Shown here piece by piece: positions 9,146-17,437 of a stretch of DNA of 64,000 bases. Source of the DNA: Amycolatopsis palatopharyngis (GTDB lineage Bacteria > Actinomycetota > Actinomycetes > Mycobacteriales > Pseudonocardiaceae). The first letter of the stretch is position 1, and each line of letters starts with the position of its first letter. Position numbers and translations under genes: made by a program. The stretch spans positions 62,001-126,000 of the forward strand of contig NZ_PQHZ01000012.1 of the NCBI RefSeq assembly GCF_003385185.1. Reading direction: 5' to 3'. The notes under the pieces were generated by a model. The model was not told where the DNA came from. It saw nothing but the letters and a program-made list of their open reading frames with translations, and made no database searches.

Positions 9146-9202
9146 GATGTCCCCAATGTGGCATTGGGGACATCTAACGTCCCTAATGCCACATTGGGGA
9201 AC
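9146..9202. repeat. Intergenic palindromic repeat, family 1 (copy A)
   Basis: Two nested structures occur. A 13-base arm GATGTCCCCAATG (9146-9158) pairs with CATTGGGGACATC (9162-9174). The block 9151-9171 also pairs with 9179-9199 (20 of 21 bases) as a longer inverted repeat. A close second copy lies at 47471-47533. It sits downstream of the DUF4383 gene, so it could act as a terminator or REP element. Confidence 0.85.
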
Positions 9203-9249
9203 TAAAACCCGCTGGGATCGGGGCTGCCGGCCGGGTGCCGACAGTGTCG

Positions 9250-9717
9250 TCAGATCTTCGTGCTGCGGCCGAAGACCACTCCGAGCACGATCATGCCGAC
9301 CGCGAGACCGAAGTGCAGCCAGTTGTCCGCGGAGTTCACCGGCAGGAAGTTCGCCGCCGACCCGGGCCGCACGATCAGCCCGTAGCCACCGAGCACCAGG
9401 TAGGTGAGCCCGCCGCCCAGCAGGAACGCCCGGGCACCGGTCGCGGTGCGGGCCAGCGTCAGCCCCACGACCGCGAACGCGAGATGCACCAGGTTGTGCA
9501 GCACCGAGATCGCGAAGAGGCCGAACAGCAGTGCCCCGCTCTCGTGTCCCGCGAAGGTCATCAGGTTGTATTCGCTGGTGACGCCCGGTACGAATCCGAG
9601 CACTCCCACCAGAAAGAAGGTCAGGGACACCACCGCGGCGACGACCTGGACCGGCGTGCGGCGGGTGTAGTGGGCAACATCGTGTGGTGCCATCGGCTGG
9701 TCCTGGGGACGGGACAT
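9250..9717 (-). CDS. DUF4383 membrane protein
   Basis: A 155-residue protein with four predicted membrane segments (VQVVAAVVSLTFFLVGVLGF, ESGALLFGLFAISVLHNLVH, AFLLGGGLTYLVLGGYGLIV, WLHFGLAVGMIVLGVVFG). The pattern LGFVPG...HNLVH...LPVNSADNWLH is the DUF4383 signature common in actinomycetes. The function is unknown. AGAGAGGG precedes the ATG. It is divergent from dnaE2 and shares with it a 238-base intergenic region containing a LexA box. Confidence 0.82.
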   Translation of the reverse strand: MSRPQDQPMAPHDVAHYTRRTPVQVVAAVVSLTFFLVGVLGFVPGVTSEYNLMTFAGHESGALLFGLFAISVLHNLVHLAFAVVGLTLARTATGARAFLLGGGLTYLVLGGYGLIVRPGSAANFLPVNSADNWLHFGLAVGMIVLGVVFGRSTKI

Positions 9718-9885
9718 ACTGGTGCCCTCTCTGCGGATGTCTGTCCGTGTTCGCTACGTCACAGGCGAGCAGCAGCGTGTCCAGTGTGGATCGCCTGGTG
9801 TCGCCGCGCCAATCCCAAGTCTCTCACCCTGACGGGTCGGGTGAGCTTCGCCGCGTTGACCATCCCGGCCACGCCGACACATACT

Positions 9886-9901
9886 CCGAACACATGTTCG
9901 A
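9886..9901. promoter_or_regulatory. LexA (SOS) box upstream of dnaE2
   Basis: CCGAACACATGTTCGA matches the mycobacterial/actinobacterial SOS box TCGAAC-N4-GTTCGA with a single C-for-T change at the outermost base. It ends 54 bases before the dnaE2 ATG. LexA binding here would make the error-prone polymerase DNA-damage inducible. Confidence 0.9.
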
Positions 9902-9955
9902 ACAGATCGGCGCTGGCTTCCCCACGGCGGCAGGATCAACGTGGAAAGAAGTGCG

Positions 9956-12900
9956 ATGTCGTTCAACAACCCTCTGCTTCCGTGGCGTGACTTGGAGCGA
10001 GCCCTTTCCGGTCGCGGCCCCGAACCCCAGGGGGACGGCGGTGACAGTCCGGCGTGGACTCGAAAACGTGAGACCTACACCGGACCGGCCGGCCTGAGCC
10101 CGGCACGGGACAGCGGCGGTTTCGAGATCCGGGTGCCCTATGCGGAGCTGCACGCCCATTCGCACTTCAGCTTCCTCGACGGAGCGAGCTCGCCTGAGGC
10201 ACTGGTGGAACAGGCCGTCCGGGCAGGGCTGGACGCCATCACCCTCACCGACCACGACGGGATGTACGGCGTGGTCCGGTTCGCCGAGGCGGCGCGCGAA
10301 CTCGGGATGCGGGTGGGCTATGGCGCTGAACTGAGCCTCGGGCTGAGAGGACCACAGAACGGCGCCGCCGACCCGGAGGGGGCCCACCTGCTGGTGCTCG
10401 CACGCGGACTCGAGGGCTACCGGCGACTCTGCCGGGTGATCAGCAACGCCCAGCTGCGTGGCGAGGAGAAGGGGAGGCCGGTCTACGACCACGACGAGAT
10501 CGTCGAGGAGTTGCGCGGGCACAGCGTCATCCTCACCGGCTGCCGCAAGGGTGCCGTCCGCCAGGCACTGACCCGATCCGGCCCGGCCGCGGCGGAGGCC
10601 GAACTGCGCGGCCTCGCCGACCGGTTCGGCAGGCACCACGTGGCCGTGGAGCTGACCGACCACGGTATGCCCACGGACTCGGTCCGCAACGATTTGCTGG
10701 CTCGTATCGCGGCCGAGCTCGACCTGCCGACCGTGGCCACGAATGCCGTGCACTACGCGGTTCCTGGCGACGGCAAGCTCGCCGCGGCCGTGGCGGCCGT
10801 CCGGGCGAGGCGCAGCATCGAGGAACTGGGGGGCTGGCTGCCCCCAGTTCCGGCGGCCTTCGTGCGATCCGGCACCGAGATGGCCACCCGGTTCTCCCGC
10901 TATCCCGGAGCGGTCCAGCGCGCGGCACTGTTCGGCGTGGAGTGCGCCTTCGACCTGAAGCTCGTCGCCCCGCAACTGCCGCCGTTCCCGGTCCCCGAAG
11001 GCCAAACCGAGGTGACTCACCTACGCGCGTTGACGTGGGCCGGAGCGCTGCGGCGCTACGGCACCCGCGCCGGTAATCCCGCCGCCTACCGGCAACTCGA
11101 TCACGAACTGGCGATGATCGAGCAGCTCGACTTCCCCGGGTACTTCCTGATCGTCGCCGACATCGTCCGGTTCTGCCGGGACAACGACATCCTGTGCCAG
11201 GGCAGGGGATCGGCGGCCAACTCCGCCGTCTGTTACGCACTCGGCATCACCAACGCCGACCCGGTGCGCTGGGGCCTGCTGTTCGAGCGCTTCCTCGCCC
11301 CCGAACGCGATGGCCCACCGGATATCGACGTGGACATCGAGTCCGACCGCAGAGAGGAGGCGATCCAGTACGTCTACCGCAAGCACGGTCGCCATCACGC
11401 CGCTCAGGTCGCCAACGTCATCACCTACCGCGCGAGGTCGGCGGTGCGGGACATGGCCAGGGCGCTGGGGTACTCGCCGGGCCAGCAGGACGCGTGGAGC
11501 AGGCAGATCGACCAGTGGGGACATGTGGCGAAGGTCGATCCAGGAGAGGAACACCCCATCCCGGCCGAGGTGGTGGAACTGGCGGGCCGGATCGGGGACG
11601 CTCCGCGTCACCTCGGCATTCACTCCGGCGGGATGGTCATCTGCGACCGTCCGGTCTCCGAGGTCGTGCCGGTCGAATGGGCCAGGATGGCCGGGCGCAC
11701 GGTGCTGCAGTGGGACAAGGACGACTGCGCGGCCGTCGGGCTGGTCAAGTTCGACCTGCTCGGGCTGGGCATGCTCTCGGCGATCCACTACGCGATCGAC
11801 CTGATCGCCGAGCACGAGAACGTCACCGTCGACCTCGCGAAGCTCGACCTGGCCGACGAAGCTGTCTACGACATGCTGTGCAGGGCCGATGCCGTGGGGG
11901 TTTTCCAGGTGGAGTCCCGCGCGCAACTGGCGACGTTGCCCCGGCTGCGGCCGAGGGAGTTCTACGACCTGGTGGTCGAGGTCGCGCTGATCCGCCCCGG
12001 TCCGATCCAGGGCGGGTCGGTGCATCCGTACATCCGCAGACGAAGCGGCGAGGAGCCGTGGGAGCACGAACATCCGTTGCTCGCCAGGGCACTCGACCGG
12101 ACATTGGGCGTCCCGCTGTTCCAGGAGCAGGTGATGCAGATGGCGGTGGACGTCGCGGGGTTCAGCGCGGCGGAGGCCGACGAGCTGCGCAGGGCGATGG
12201 GCGCCAAACGCTCCAGCGCGAGAATGGACCGGCTGCGTGAGCGGTTCTTCGCGCGGGCGGCCGTCAACGGCATATCCGGCGAGCTGGCCGACCGGATCTT
12301 CCATCAGATTCGCGCCTTCTCCGGATACGGCTTCCCCGAAGCGCACTCAATGTCCTTCGCGCTGCTGGTCTACGCATCGGCGCACCTCAAGCACTACCAC
12401 CCGGCGGCGTTCTGTGCGGCGCTGCTGCGCGCCCAGCCGATGGGGTTCTACTCACCACAGTCGCTGGTCGCGGATGCGCGGCGGCACGGAGTGATCGTCC
12501 GCGGCCCGGACGTCAACGCCAGTCTCACCCACGCCACTCTGGAGTCTGATGTGGACAGTACTGGTGGGCAGGCGGTGCGCCTCGGACTCGCCGGGGTCAG
12601 GGGAATCGGTGACGAGTTGGCGGAGTCGATCGTCGCCGAGCGGGAGGCGGGCGGCGATTACCGCGACACCGCCGACCTCGGCCGCCGCGTCACACTCCGC
12701 GAGCCGCAACTCGAGGCGCTGGCAGGCGCGGGCGCACTCGCCCGGTTCGGCGGTGATCGCCGCCAGGCACTGTGGACGGCAGGCGCAGTCGCCAGGCAGC
12801 GCCAGGGACACCTGCCCGGCACCACACCCGGCCAGCACCCCCCGGCGCTGCCCGGAATGAGCAAACTGGAAGTCGCGGCCGCCGACGTCTGGGCCACTGG

Positions 12901-13273
12901 GATCTCCCCGGACAGCTATCCGATCCAGTTCCTTCGCGCGCAACTGGACGCGGCGGGCGCCCTCGCCACCGCCTCGCTGATCGACGTCCCCGACGGCACC
13001 CGGATCCTGGTCGGCGGGGCCGTCACGCACCGGCAACGTCCGGCGACGGCGGGTGGGATCACGTTCCTCAACCTGGAGGACGAGACCGGGATGGTGAACG
13101 TCGTGTGCTCACCCGGACTGTGGATCAGGCAGCGCAGCATCGCCCGCAACAGCCCGGCCCTGCTCGTGCGCGGAGTGGTGCAGAACGCCACGGGCGTGGT
13201 CAGCGTGGTCGCCGACCTGTTGCGCCCCTTGGAGTTGGGCGCTGTGGGCAGCAAGTCCCGGGACTTCCGCTGA
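9956..13273 (+). CDS. dnaE2: Error-prone DNA polymerase III alpha subunit DnaE2
   Basis: ATG 9956 gives 1105 residues, the usual DnaE2 length; a GTG at 9941 is the alternative. Domains in order: PHP domain from about residue 60 (AELHAHSHFSFLDGAS, LTDHDGMYG), polymerase palm with GRGSAANSAVCYALGIT and the catalytic Asp motif PDIDVDIESDRREE (about 456), HhH region near RGIGDELAESIV, and a C-terminal OB fold (VGGAVTHRQRP, FLNLEDETGMVNV, about 1015-1060). The enzyme performs mutagenic translesion synthesis, normally with ImuA'/ImuB, which are not adjacent here. The SOS box in front predicts damage induction. The TGA abuts the convergent gene's stop in a shared TGATCA. Confidence 0.96.
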   Translation: MSFNNPLLPWRDLERALSGRGPEPQGDGGDSPAWTRKRETYTGPAGLSPARDSGGFEIRVPYAELHAHSHFSFLDGASSPEALVEQAVRAGLDAITLTDHDGMYGVVRFAEAARELGMRVGYGAELSLGLRGPQNGAADPEGAHLLVLARGLEGYRRLCRVISNAQLRGEEKGRPVYDHDEIVEELRGHSVILTGCRKGAVRQALTRSGPAAAEAELRGLADRFGRHHVAVELTDHGMPTDSVRNDLLARIAAELDLPTVATNAVHYAVPGDGKLAAAVAAVRARRSIEELGGWLPPVPAAFVRSGTEMATRFSRYPGAVQRAALFGVECAFDLKLVAPQLPPFPVPEGQTEVTHLRALTWAGALRRYGTRAGNPAAYRQLDHELAMIEQLDFPGYFLIVADIVRFCRDNDILCQGRGSAANSAVCYALGITNADPVRWGLLFERFLAPERDGPPDIDVDIESDRREEAIQYVYRKHGRHHAAQVANVITYRARSAVRDMARALGYSPGQQDAWSRQIDQWGHVAKVDPGEEHPIPAEVVELAGRIGDAPRHLGIHSGGMVICDRPVSEVVPVEWARMAGRTVLQWDKDDCAAVGLVKFDLLGLGMLSAIHYAIDLIAEHENVTVDLAKLDLADEAVYDMLCRADAVGVFQVESRAQLATLPRLRPREFYDLVVEVALIRPGPIQGGSVHPYIRRRSGEEPWEHEHPLLARALDRTLGVPLFQEQVMQMAVDVAGFSAAEADELRRAMGAKRSSARMDRLRERFFARAAVNGISGELADRIFHQIRAFSGYGFPEAHSMSFALLVYASAHLKHYHPAAFCAALLRAQPMGFYSPQSLVADARRHGVIVRGPDVNASLTHATLESDVDSTGGQAVRLGLAGVRGIGDELAESIVAEREAGGDYRDTADLGRRVTLREPQLEALAGAGALARFGGDRRQALWTAGAVARQRQGHLPGTTPGQHPPALPGMSKLEVAAADVWATGISPDSYPIQFLRAQLDAAGALATASLIDVPDGTRILVGGAVTHRQRPATAGGITFLNLEDETGMVNVVCSPGLWIRQRSIARNSPALLVRGVVQNATGVVSVVADLLRPLELGAVGSKSRDFR

Positions 13274-14146
13274 TCAACCGGGCGTGATGAACTCGTCGGC
13301 GACCCACCGTGCGACGTTGGCGGGATAGGGCTCTGACAGTCCGAGAACGATGTGCCGGAAGCCTGCGTCGATCGCTTCGCCGATCGCGTCCCGAGTGCTG
13401 CCGGGTTGCTCGTAGGAGACCGGCACGTGAATCGAGCGAGTGATGGAGGCGGGATCCCGATCGATCTCGGCACAGTAGCGGTCCAGCAGTGCGCTGCGAC
13501 GGACAACGTCGTCGATGTCACCGCCGGGCACGTTCCAGATGTCCGCGTGCTCGGCGACCACGCGGAGTACCGGGGCCGAGCGTCCGCCGATCAGGATCGG
13601 CGGGTGGGGACGCTGGACGGGTTTGGGGTTGCCGAATGCTCCGGTGAGACTGACGTGGGTGCCATGGAAATCGAACGGTTCCGGCTCGGTCCACAACCGC
13701 CGGACAACCGTGCATGCTTCGGCGAGGCTTCCCACGGCATGTGCGGAGTCGTGGAAGGGCAGGCCGTGCGCGTCGTATTCCCGCCGGGCCAGCGGGTGAC
13801 TGGGTCGTGAGCCTGCGCCGATCCCGAAGTCGAGCCGTCCGCCGGAGACGATGTCGACGGTTGTGGCGATCTTGGCCAGCATCGCGGGCGGCCGGAAGCG
13901 GTTGCTGGTCACCAGCAGACCGAGGCGCAGCCGCCAGGTCTGTGCGGCGAGAGCCGAAAGCAGTGTCCAGCCTTCGTGCACCGGTCCGTTCGGGTCACCG
14001 CCGATCGGCATGAGGTGATCGAACAACCAGGCGTGCTCGATCTCCGGGACGGTGTCCGCCTCGCGCCATACTCGCAGGACGTCGTGGTAGTCGACCTGCA
14101 TCGGGGCGGTCATGATCCCGAAACGTGGCCTGGATGTGTGCGGCAT
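13274..14146 (-). CDS. LLM-class F420-dependent oxidoreductase
   Basis: A 290-residue luciferase-like monooxygenase-fold protein. Visible family features are FGIMTAPMQVDY at the N-terminus, EHAWLFDHLMP, LRLGLLVTSNRFRPPAMLAK, TVDIVSGGRLDFGIGAG (the cofactor-binding signature) and HPPILIGG. Proteins of this type use F420 or FMN to oxidise or reduce small molecules; the substrate is unknown. The gene follows the aldo/keto reductase by 38 bases and is probably cotranscribed with it under the adjacent TetR regulator. Its stop abuts that of dnaE2. Confidence 0.88.
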   Translation of the reverse strand: MPHTSRPRFGIMTAPMQVDYHDVLRVWREADTVPEIEHAWLFDHLMPIGGDPNGPVHEGWTLLSALAAQTWRLRLGLLVTSNRFRPPAMLAKIATTVDIVSGGRLDFGIGAGSRPSHPLARREYDAHGLPFHDSAHAVGSLAEACTVVRRLWTEPEPFDFHGTHVSLTGAFGNPKPVQRPHPPILIGGRSAPVLRVVAEHADIWNVPGGDIDDVVRRSALLDRYCAEIDRDPASITRSIHVPVSYEQPGSTRDAIGEAIDAGFRHIVLGLSEPYPANVARWVADEFITPG

Positions 14147-14184
14147 GGGGCCGTCTTCCTTTCGTTTGAAGGCCGGAAGGGCGA

Positions 14185-15204
14185 TCAGCGACGCCGCAGT
14201 GACGGGTCGAGCAGGGCGGGCGGGGCGTCCTGCTTTTCGTGCGCGGCGAGGTCGACGCCGGGAGCGACGATCTCGTCGATCGCGTCAAGCACGTCGGCGG
14301 AGAGCACGGTGTCCGCGGCGGCGAGCTGTGAATGCAGGTGCTCCAACGTGCGGGGGCCGATGATCGCGCTGGTCACGGCCGGATGCGCGGTGACGAACCC
14401 GAGCGCGAGCTGGATCATGGTCAGGCCCGCCTCTTCGGCGACCGTGGCCAACTGTTCGACGGCATCGAGCCTGGCCCGGTTGGCGGGGATGGTGAGGTCG
14501 AAGCGCTCCGGCAGGATTACCGAACGGTTGGTGCTGATTTCCTGGCCCTCGCGGATCGCGCCCGACAGCCAGCCCGAAGCCAACGGGCTCCACGCCAGTA
14601 CGCCGAGTCCGTATTGCTCGGTCACGGGCAGCACGTGGGTCTCGATCCCGCGTTGCAGGATCGAGTAGCTGGGCTGTTCGGTGACGTAACGGCTCAGGTG
14701 ATTCTCCCGAGCGGCCCACTGAGCCTGCACGATGCGGTACGCCGGGAACGTCGAGGAGCCGAAGTAGCGGATCTTTCCCGCGCGCTGCAGGTCGGTCAAC
14801 GCCGAAAGCGTCTCCTCGTCGCTGGTGCTCGGGTCCCACCGGTGGATCTGGTAGAGGTCGACGTGGTCGACGTCCAGGCGGCGGAGGCTGTTGTCCAGCT
14901 CGGTGCCCAGCCAGCGGCGTGAGCTGCCCTGATGGTTGCGCTCGGTGCCCATGGGCATGCCCGCCTTCGTGGCCAGCACGATGTCGTCGCGGCGGCCTGC
15001 GATGGCCTTACCGACCAGCTCCTCCGACTCGCCGTCGCTGTACCTGTCGGCGGTGTCGATGAGGTTGATCCCACCTTCGAGAGCGGCATCGACGATAGCG
15101 GTGGCCTCGTCCTGGGTGGTGCGCCCGATCTTGCCGAAGTTCATCGCGCCGAGCACGAGGGTGCTCACCTGCACGCCAGTGCGACCCAAGGTGCGGTAGT
15201 GCAT
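14185..15204 (-). CDS. Aldo/keto reductase
   Basis: ATG 15204 follows GGAGGA with a six-base spacer; in-frame codons upstream run into the operator region. The product is 339 residues. The catalytic tetrad is visible: Asp50 (NLIDTADRY), Tyr55, Lys80 (LATKAG) and His121 (YQIHRWD). SIIGPRT near the C-terminus binds the NADPH phosphate. It should reduce a carbonyl compound in the cytoplasm. It is the first gene of a two-gene unit with the LLM oxidoreductase and is divergent from a TetR gene, with two operator-like palindromes between. A role in detoxifying a reactive carbonyl or xenobiotic is inferred. Confidence 0.92.
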   Translation of the reverse strand: MHYRTLGRTGVQVSTLVLGAMNFGKIGRTTQDEATAIVDAALEGGINLIDTADRYSDGESEELVGKAIAGRRDDIVLATKAGMPMGTERNHQGSSRRWLGTELDNSLRRLDVDHVDLYQIHRWDPSTSDEETLSALTDLQRAGKIRYFGSSTFPAYRIVQAQWAARENHLSRYVTEQPSYSILQRGIETHVLPVTEQYGLGVLAWSPLASGWLSGAIREGQEISTNRSVILPERFDLTIPANRARLDAVEQLATVAEEAGLTMIQLALGFVTAHPAVTSAIIGPRTLEHLHSQLAAADTVLSADVLDAIDEIVAPGVDLAAHEKQDAPPALLDPSLRRR

Positions 15205-15279
15205 AGCTGTTCCTCCTGGAGGGAGCCCGTGTGGTGTGTGGCTTGGTTCGACCCACCCGCTCTGGCATCCTTGGGCAAG

Positions 15280-15321
15280 CGGAACCTTGTTCCGCAAATC
15301 AACATACGGAACAACGTTCCG
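15280..15321. promoter_or_regulatory. Duplicated TetR-type operator
   Basis: Two copies of the palindrome CGGAAC-N3-GTTCCG lie at 15280-15294 and 15307-15321, with centres 27 bases apart. They sit between the divergent aldo/keto reductase and TetR genes and should bind two dimers of that regulator. Confidence 0.85.
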
Positions 15322-15353
15322 TTTGCCAAGTGAGTGACGGAGGTAGTGGCGAA

Positions 15354-15941
15354 GTGGTGGACACCGACGGCGGATCAGCGTCGCCTGCGCCGCGGAAGCG
15401 AGCCGACGCCCGGCGCAACGAAAAGACGCTGCTGGACGCGGCTGCCACGGCCTTTGTTACTTCCGGCGTCGATGTGCCCGTGCGCGACATCGCAGCCAAA
15501 GCCGGTGTCGGCATCGGCACGATCTACCGCCACTTCCCGACGCGAGCCGATCTCATCGTCGGCGTCTACCAGCACCAGGTAGAGGCATGCGCTGCGGCCG
15601 GTCCGGCGCTGCTGGCGAACAGCAGTACGCCACACGCCGCCCTGGCACAGTGGATCGACCTCTTCGTCGACTTCCTGGCCACCAAGCACGGTCTCGCCGA
15701 GGCGCTGCAGTCCGACGATGCCGCCTTCAAGGCCCTGCACGCCTACTTCCTCGACCGCCTGATGCCCGTGTGCACCCAACTCCTCGACGCCGCCGCCAAG
15801 GCGGGCGAGATCCGCCCCGACCTGGGGGCCTACGAACTGCTGCGCGGCGTCGGAAATCTCTGCATCGGCGCAGACAGCGATCCCGGCTACGACGCACGTC
15901 GCATGGTCGAACTCGTCATCGCAGGGCTACGCATCCACTAG
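15354..15941 (+). CDS. TetR-family transcriptional regulator
   Basis: The preferred start is GTG 15354, ten bases after GGAGG; GTG 15330 and GTG 15357 are alternatives. The product is about 195 residues. The DNA-binding helix-turn-helix is IAAKAGVGIGTIYRHFPTRADLI, with the TIYRHF recognition helix typical of TetR proteins. The C-terminal ligand domain contains ALAQWIDLFVDFLATKHG and ELLRGVGNLC. It is divergent from the aldo/keto reductase operon, and two identical palindromes between them are its likely sites. Repression of both directions is expected; the inducer is unknown. Confidence 0.9.
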   Translation: MVDTDGGSASPAPRKRADARRNEKTLLDAAATAFVTSGVDVPVRDIAAKAGVGIGTIYRHFPTRADLIVGVYQHQVEACAAAGPALLANSSTPHAALAQWIDLFVDFLATKHGLAEALQSDDAAFKALHAYFLDRLMPVCTQLLDAAAKAGEIRPDLGAYELLRGVGNLCIGADSDPGYDARRMVELVIAGLRIH

Positions 15942-15969
15942 GGACAGTCGCACGACGCGAGTTCACCGC

Positions 15970-16251
15970 CTACGGCAGCCGAACGACAGCGAACGAAACC
16001 TTCTCCTCGGTGAGCGCGTCCACCTGGTTCGGCACATCGAGGCCGAGACCGTGCTCGCCGAGCAGTCGCACGATTCGGTCCGCCGCGTTGCGCCGTCCGC
16101 TCGGACTGGCGTTCATCACCAGGGCCAGCGCGGGACCGTCCGGCGTGGTTTCGATCCGATAGGAGGCTGGGCGAACGGTACGCAGCGCGCAAGTGATCTC
16201 GGCGATGGACACGGGCTCTTCGGGCACGTCCACAGTGTGGCAGCAACACAT
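15970..16251 (-). CDS. Uncharacterised small protein next to Scr1-type regulator
   Basis: A 93-residue frame from ATG 16251 (GGGGG lies four bases upstream) or from an internal GTG. The sequence starts MCCCHTVDVPEEP and continues with two beta-strand/helix-like stretches (ETTPDGPALALVMNAS; NAADRIVRLLGEHGLGL) and ends FAVVRLP. There are no membrane segments. I do not recognise the family. It is divergent from the XRE/DUF397 pair across an 87-base gap, a position often used by accessory genes of such loci. The protein's even composition and the intergenic setting favour a real gene. Confidence 0.5.
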   Translation of the reverse strand: MCCCHTVDVPEEPVSIAEITCALRTVRPASYRIETTPDGPALALVMNASPSGRRNAADRIVRLLGEHGLGLDVPNQVDALTEEKVSFAVVRLP

Positions 16252-16338
16252 TTGTCCCCCGGACACACACGCGCCTCTTCGGGGGAAAGGCCCGCGCGCC
16301 GCCCAGGAAGGAGGCCGGTTCGGTCTAGTTTCGGATCC

Positions 16339-17214
16339 ATGGAGGATCGCGAAACCACCGTCCGCAGCCGGGAACTGGGTGAAGGGTTGCGCGCAGCGAT
16401 GCGCGGAGCCGGTCTGTCCGGCACCGACGTCGCACGCAAGCTCGGTTGGTCGCAGGGCCGGGTTTCCCGGCTGTTGAGCGGAAAACGCGGCGGCACCGAG
16501 ATAGAGGTCGTCAGTTTCCTCACGATCTGCGAGGTGAGGGGAGCCGAACGCGAACGGCTGCTCCAGCTCAGTCACGAGCAGAGCAGGCCGGGCTGGCTCC
16601 AGCAGCACGGCGACCGCCTGCCGAAGCAACTCCGCACCCTCATCGACCACGAGGACAAGGCGGTGAGCATCGATCACTTCGAACCGGTGATGGTGCCGGG
16701 GCTGCTGCAAACCGGCGACTACGCACGAGCTTTGATCAGCGCGGTGGTCAATGTGCCCACCGAGGAAGTCGAAGATCGGGTAGCGGCACGACTGACTCGG
16801 CAAAGCCTGTTCAGTAGGCGACCTCCAGTGCGATTCTGCTACTTCTTGCACGAGTTCGTGCTGAGATTGCCAGTTGGCACCTCACACATCATGTCGGACC
16901 AGTTGCACCATCTGCTGCGAATGTCGGTGCGTCCACACATCACCCTGCGCGTGGTACCTGCCGCCATAGGGGTACACGCTGGCATTGCTGGCCAATTCGA
17001 ACTGATGGAGTTCACCGAGTTCAAACCGGTCGTATACCTGGACAGCGAGACCTCATGCCTCTTCCTTGAGGAGCCCGTGGAAATTGCCGCCTACCGTCGG
17101 GTTCTGCACGACCTCGCGGACAAAGCGCTCGATGAGGGACAATCGCGGGAGCTGATTGCCAGCCTGGCAACCGAGCTGTACCCCTCGGGAGAGGATCGCG
17201 ATGAACGTGCCTGA
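16339..17214 (+). CDS. XRE-family regulator with DUF5753 (Scr1-type)
   Basis: A 291-residue protein from ATG 16339; no clear ribosome site is seen, so a leaderless or short-leader message is possible. Residues about 15-70 form the Cro/C1 helix-turn-helix (SGTDVARKLGWSQGRVSRLLSGKR). The DUF5753 domain follows with the diagnostic VPGLLQTGDYARAL, RLTRQSLF, VVPAAIGVHAG and CLFLEEPVEIAAYRRV. Such proteins pair with DUF397 proteins and control development or antibiotic production in streptomycetes. The gene overlaps the DUF397 gene by 14 bases. Unlike the second pair near 42.5 kb, this copy is complete. Confidence 0.92.
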   Translation: MEDRETTVRSRELGEGLRAAMRGAGLSGTDVARKLGWSQGRVSRLLSGKRGGTEIEVVSFLTICEVRGAERERLLQLSHEQSRPGWLQQHGDRLPKQLRTLIDHEDKAVSIDHFEPVMVPGLLQTGDYARALISAVVNVPTEEVEDRVAARLTRQSLFSRRPPVRFCYFLHEFVLRLPVGTSHIMSDQLHHLLRMSVRPHITLRVVPAAIGVHAGIAGQFELMEFTEFKPVVYLDSETSCLFLEEPVEIAAYRRVLHDLADKALDEGQSRELIASLATELYPSGEDRDERA

Positions 17215-17386
17215 ATCGGATGGCATCGCCTGGCGCACCAGCAGCTACAGCGGCAATGGCGGAAGCTGCGTCGAGGTCGGGCACCGGTCCGACCAGATAC
17301 TTGTCCGCGACACCAAGGACCGTCCTGGCGGCTCGCTCACCATCCCCGGAGCCCCTTGGCAAGCCCTCCTCACCCACCTGCGCTAG
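17201..17386 (+). CDS. DUF397 protein, partner of Scr1-type regulator
   Basis: This 61-residue protein starts at ATG 17201, after GAGAGGA and inside the end of the XRE gene. It has the full DUF397 pattern: WRTSSYSGNGGSCVEV, VRDTKDRPG and a terminal PWQALLTHL. DUF397 proteins are small partners of the DUF5753 regulators; the pair behaves like an antagonist/regulator couple. The 14-base overlap indicates coupled translation. Confidence 0.92.
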   Translation: MNVPESDGIAWRTSSYSGNGGSCVEVGHRSDQILVRDTKDRPGGSLTIPGAPWQALLTHLR

Positions 17387-17396
17387 CCCAAGCCCG

Positions 17397-17420
17397 CCGC
17401 ACTTTCCCGGGAAAGTGCGG
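17397..17420. repeat. Palindromic repeat, family 2 (copy A)
   Basis: A perfect 24-base palindrome whose half is CCGCACTTTCCC. It lies between the ends of the DUF397 and SRPBCC genes, where it could terminate both. Two more copies occur near 57.35 kb. Confidence 0.88.
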
Positions 17421-17437
17421 GATTGCGGCGCCTCGCG

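Noticed and set aside
9046..9249. LexA box for the YdjM-family gene
   Set aside because: No TCGAAC-N4-GTTCGA-like sequence is present in its upstream region; only the family 1 repeat is found.
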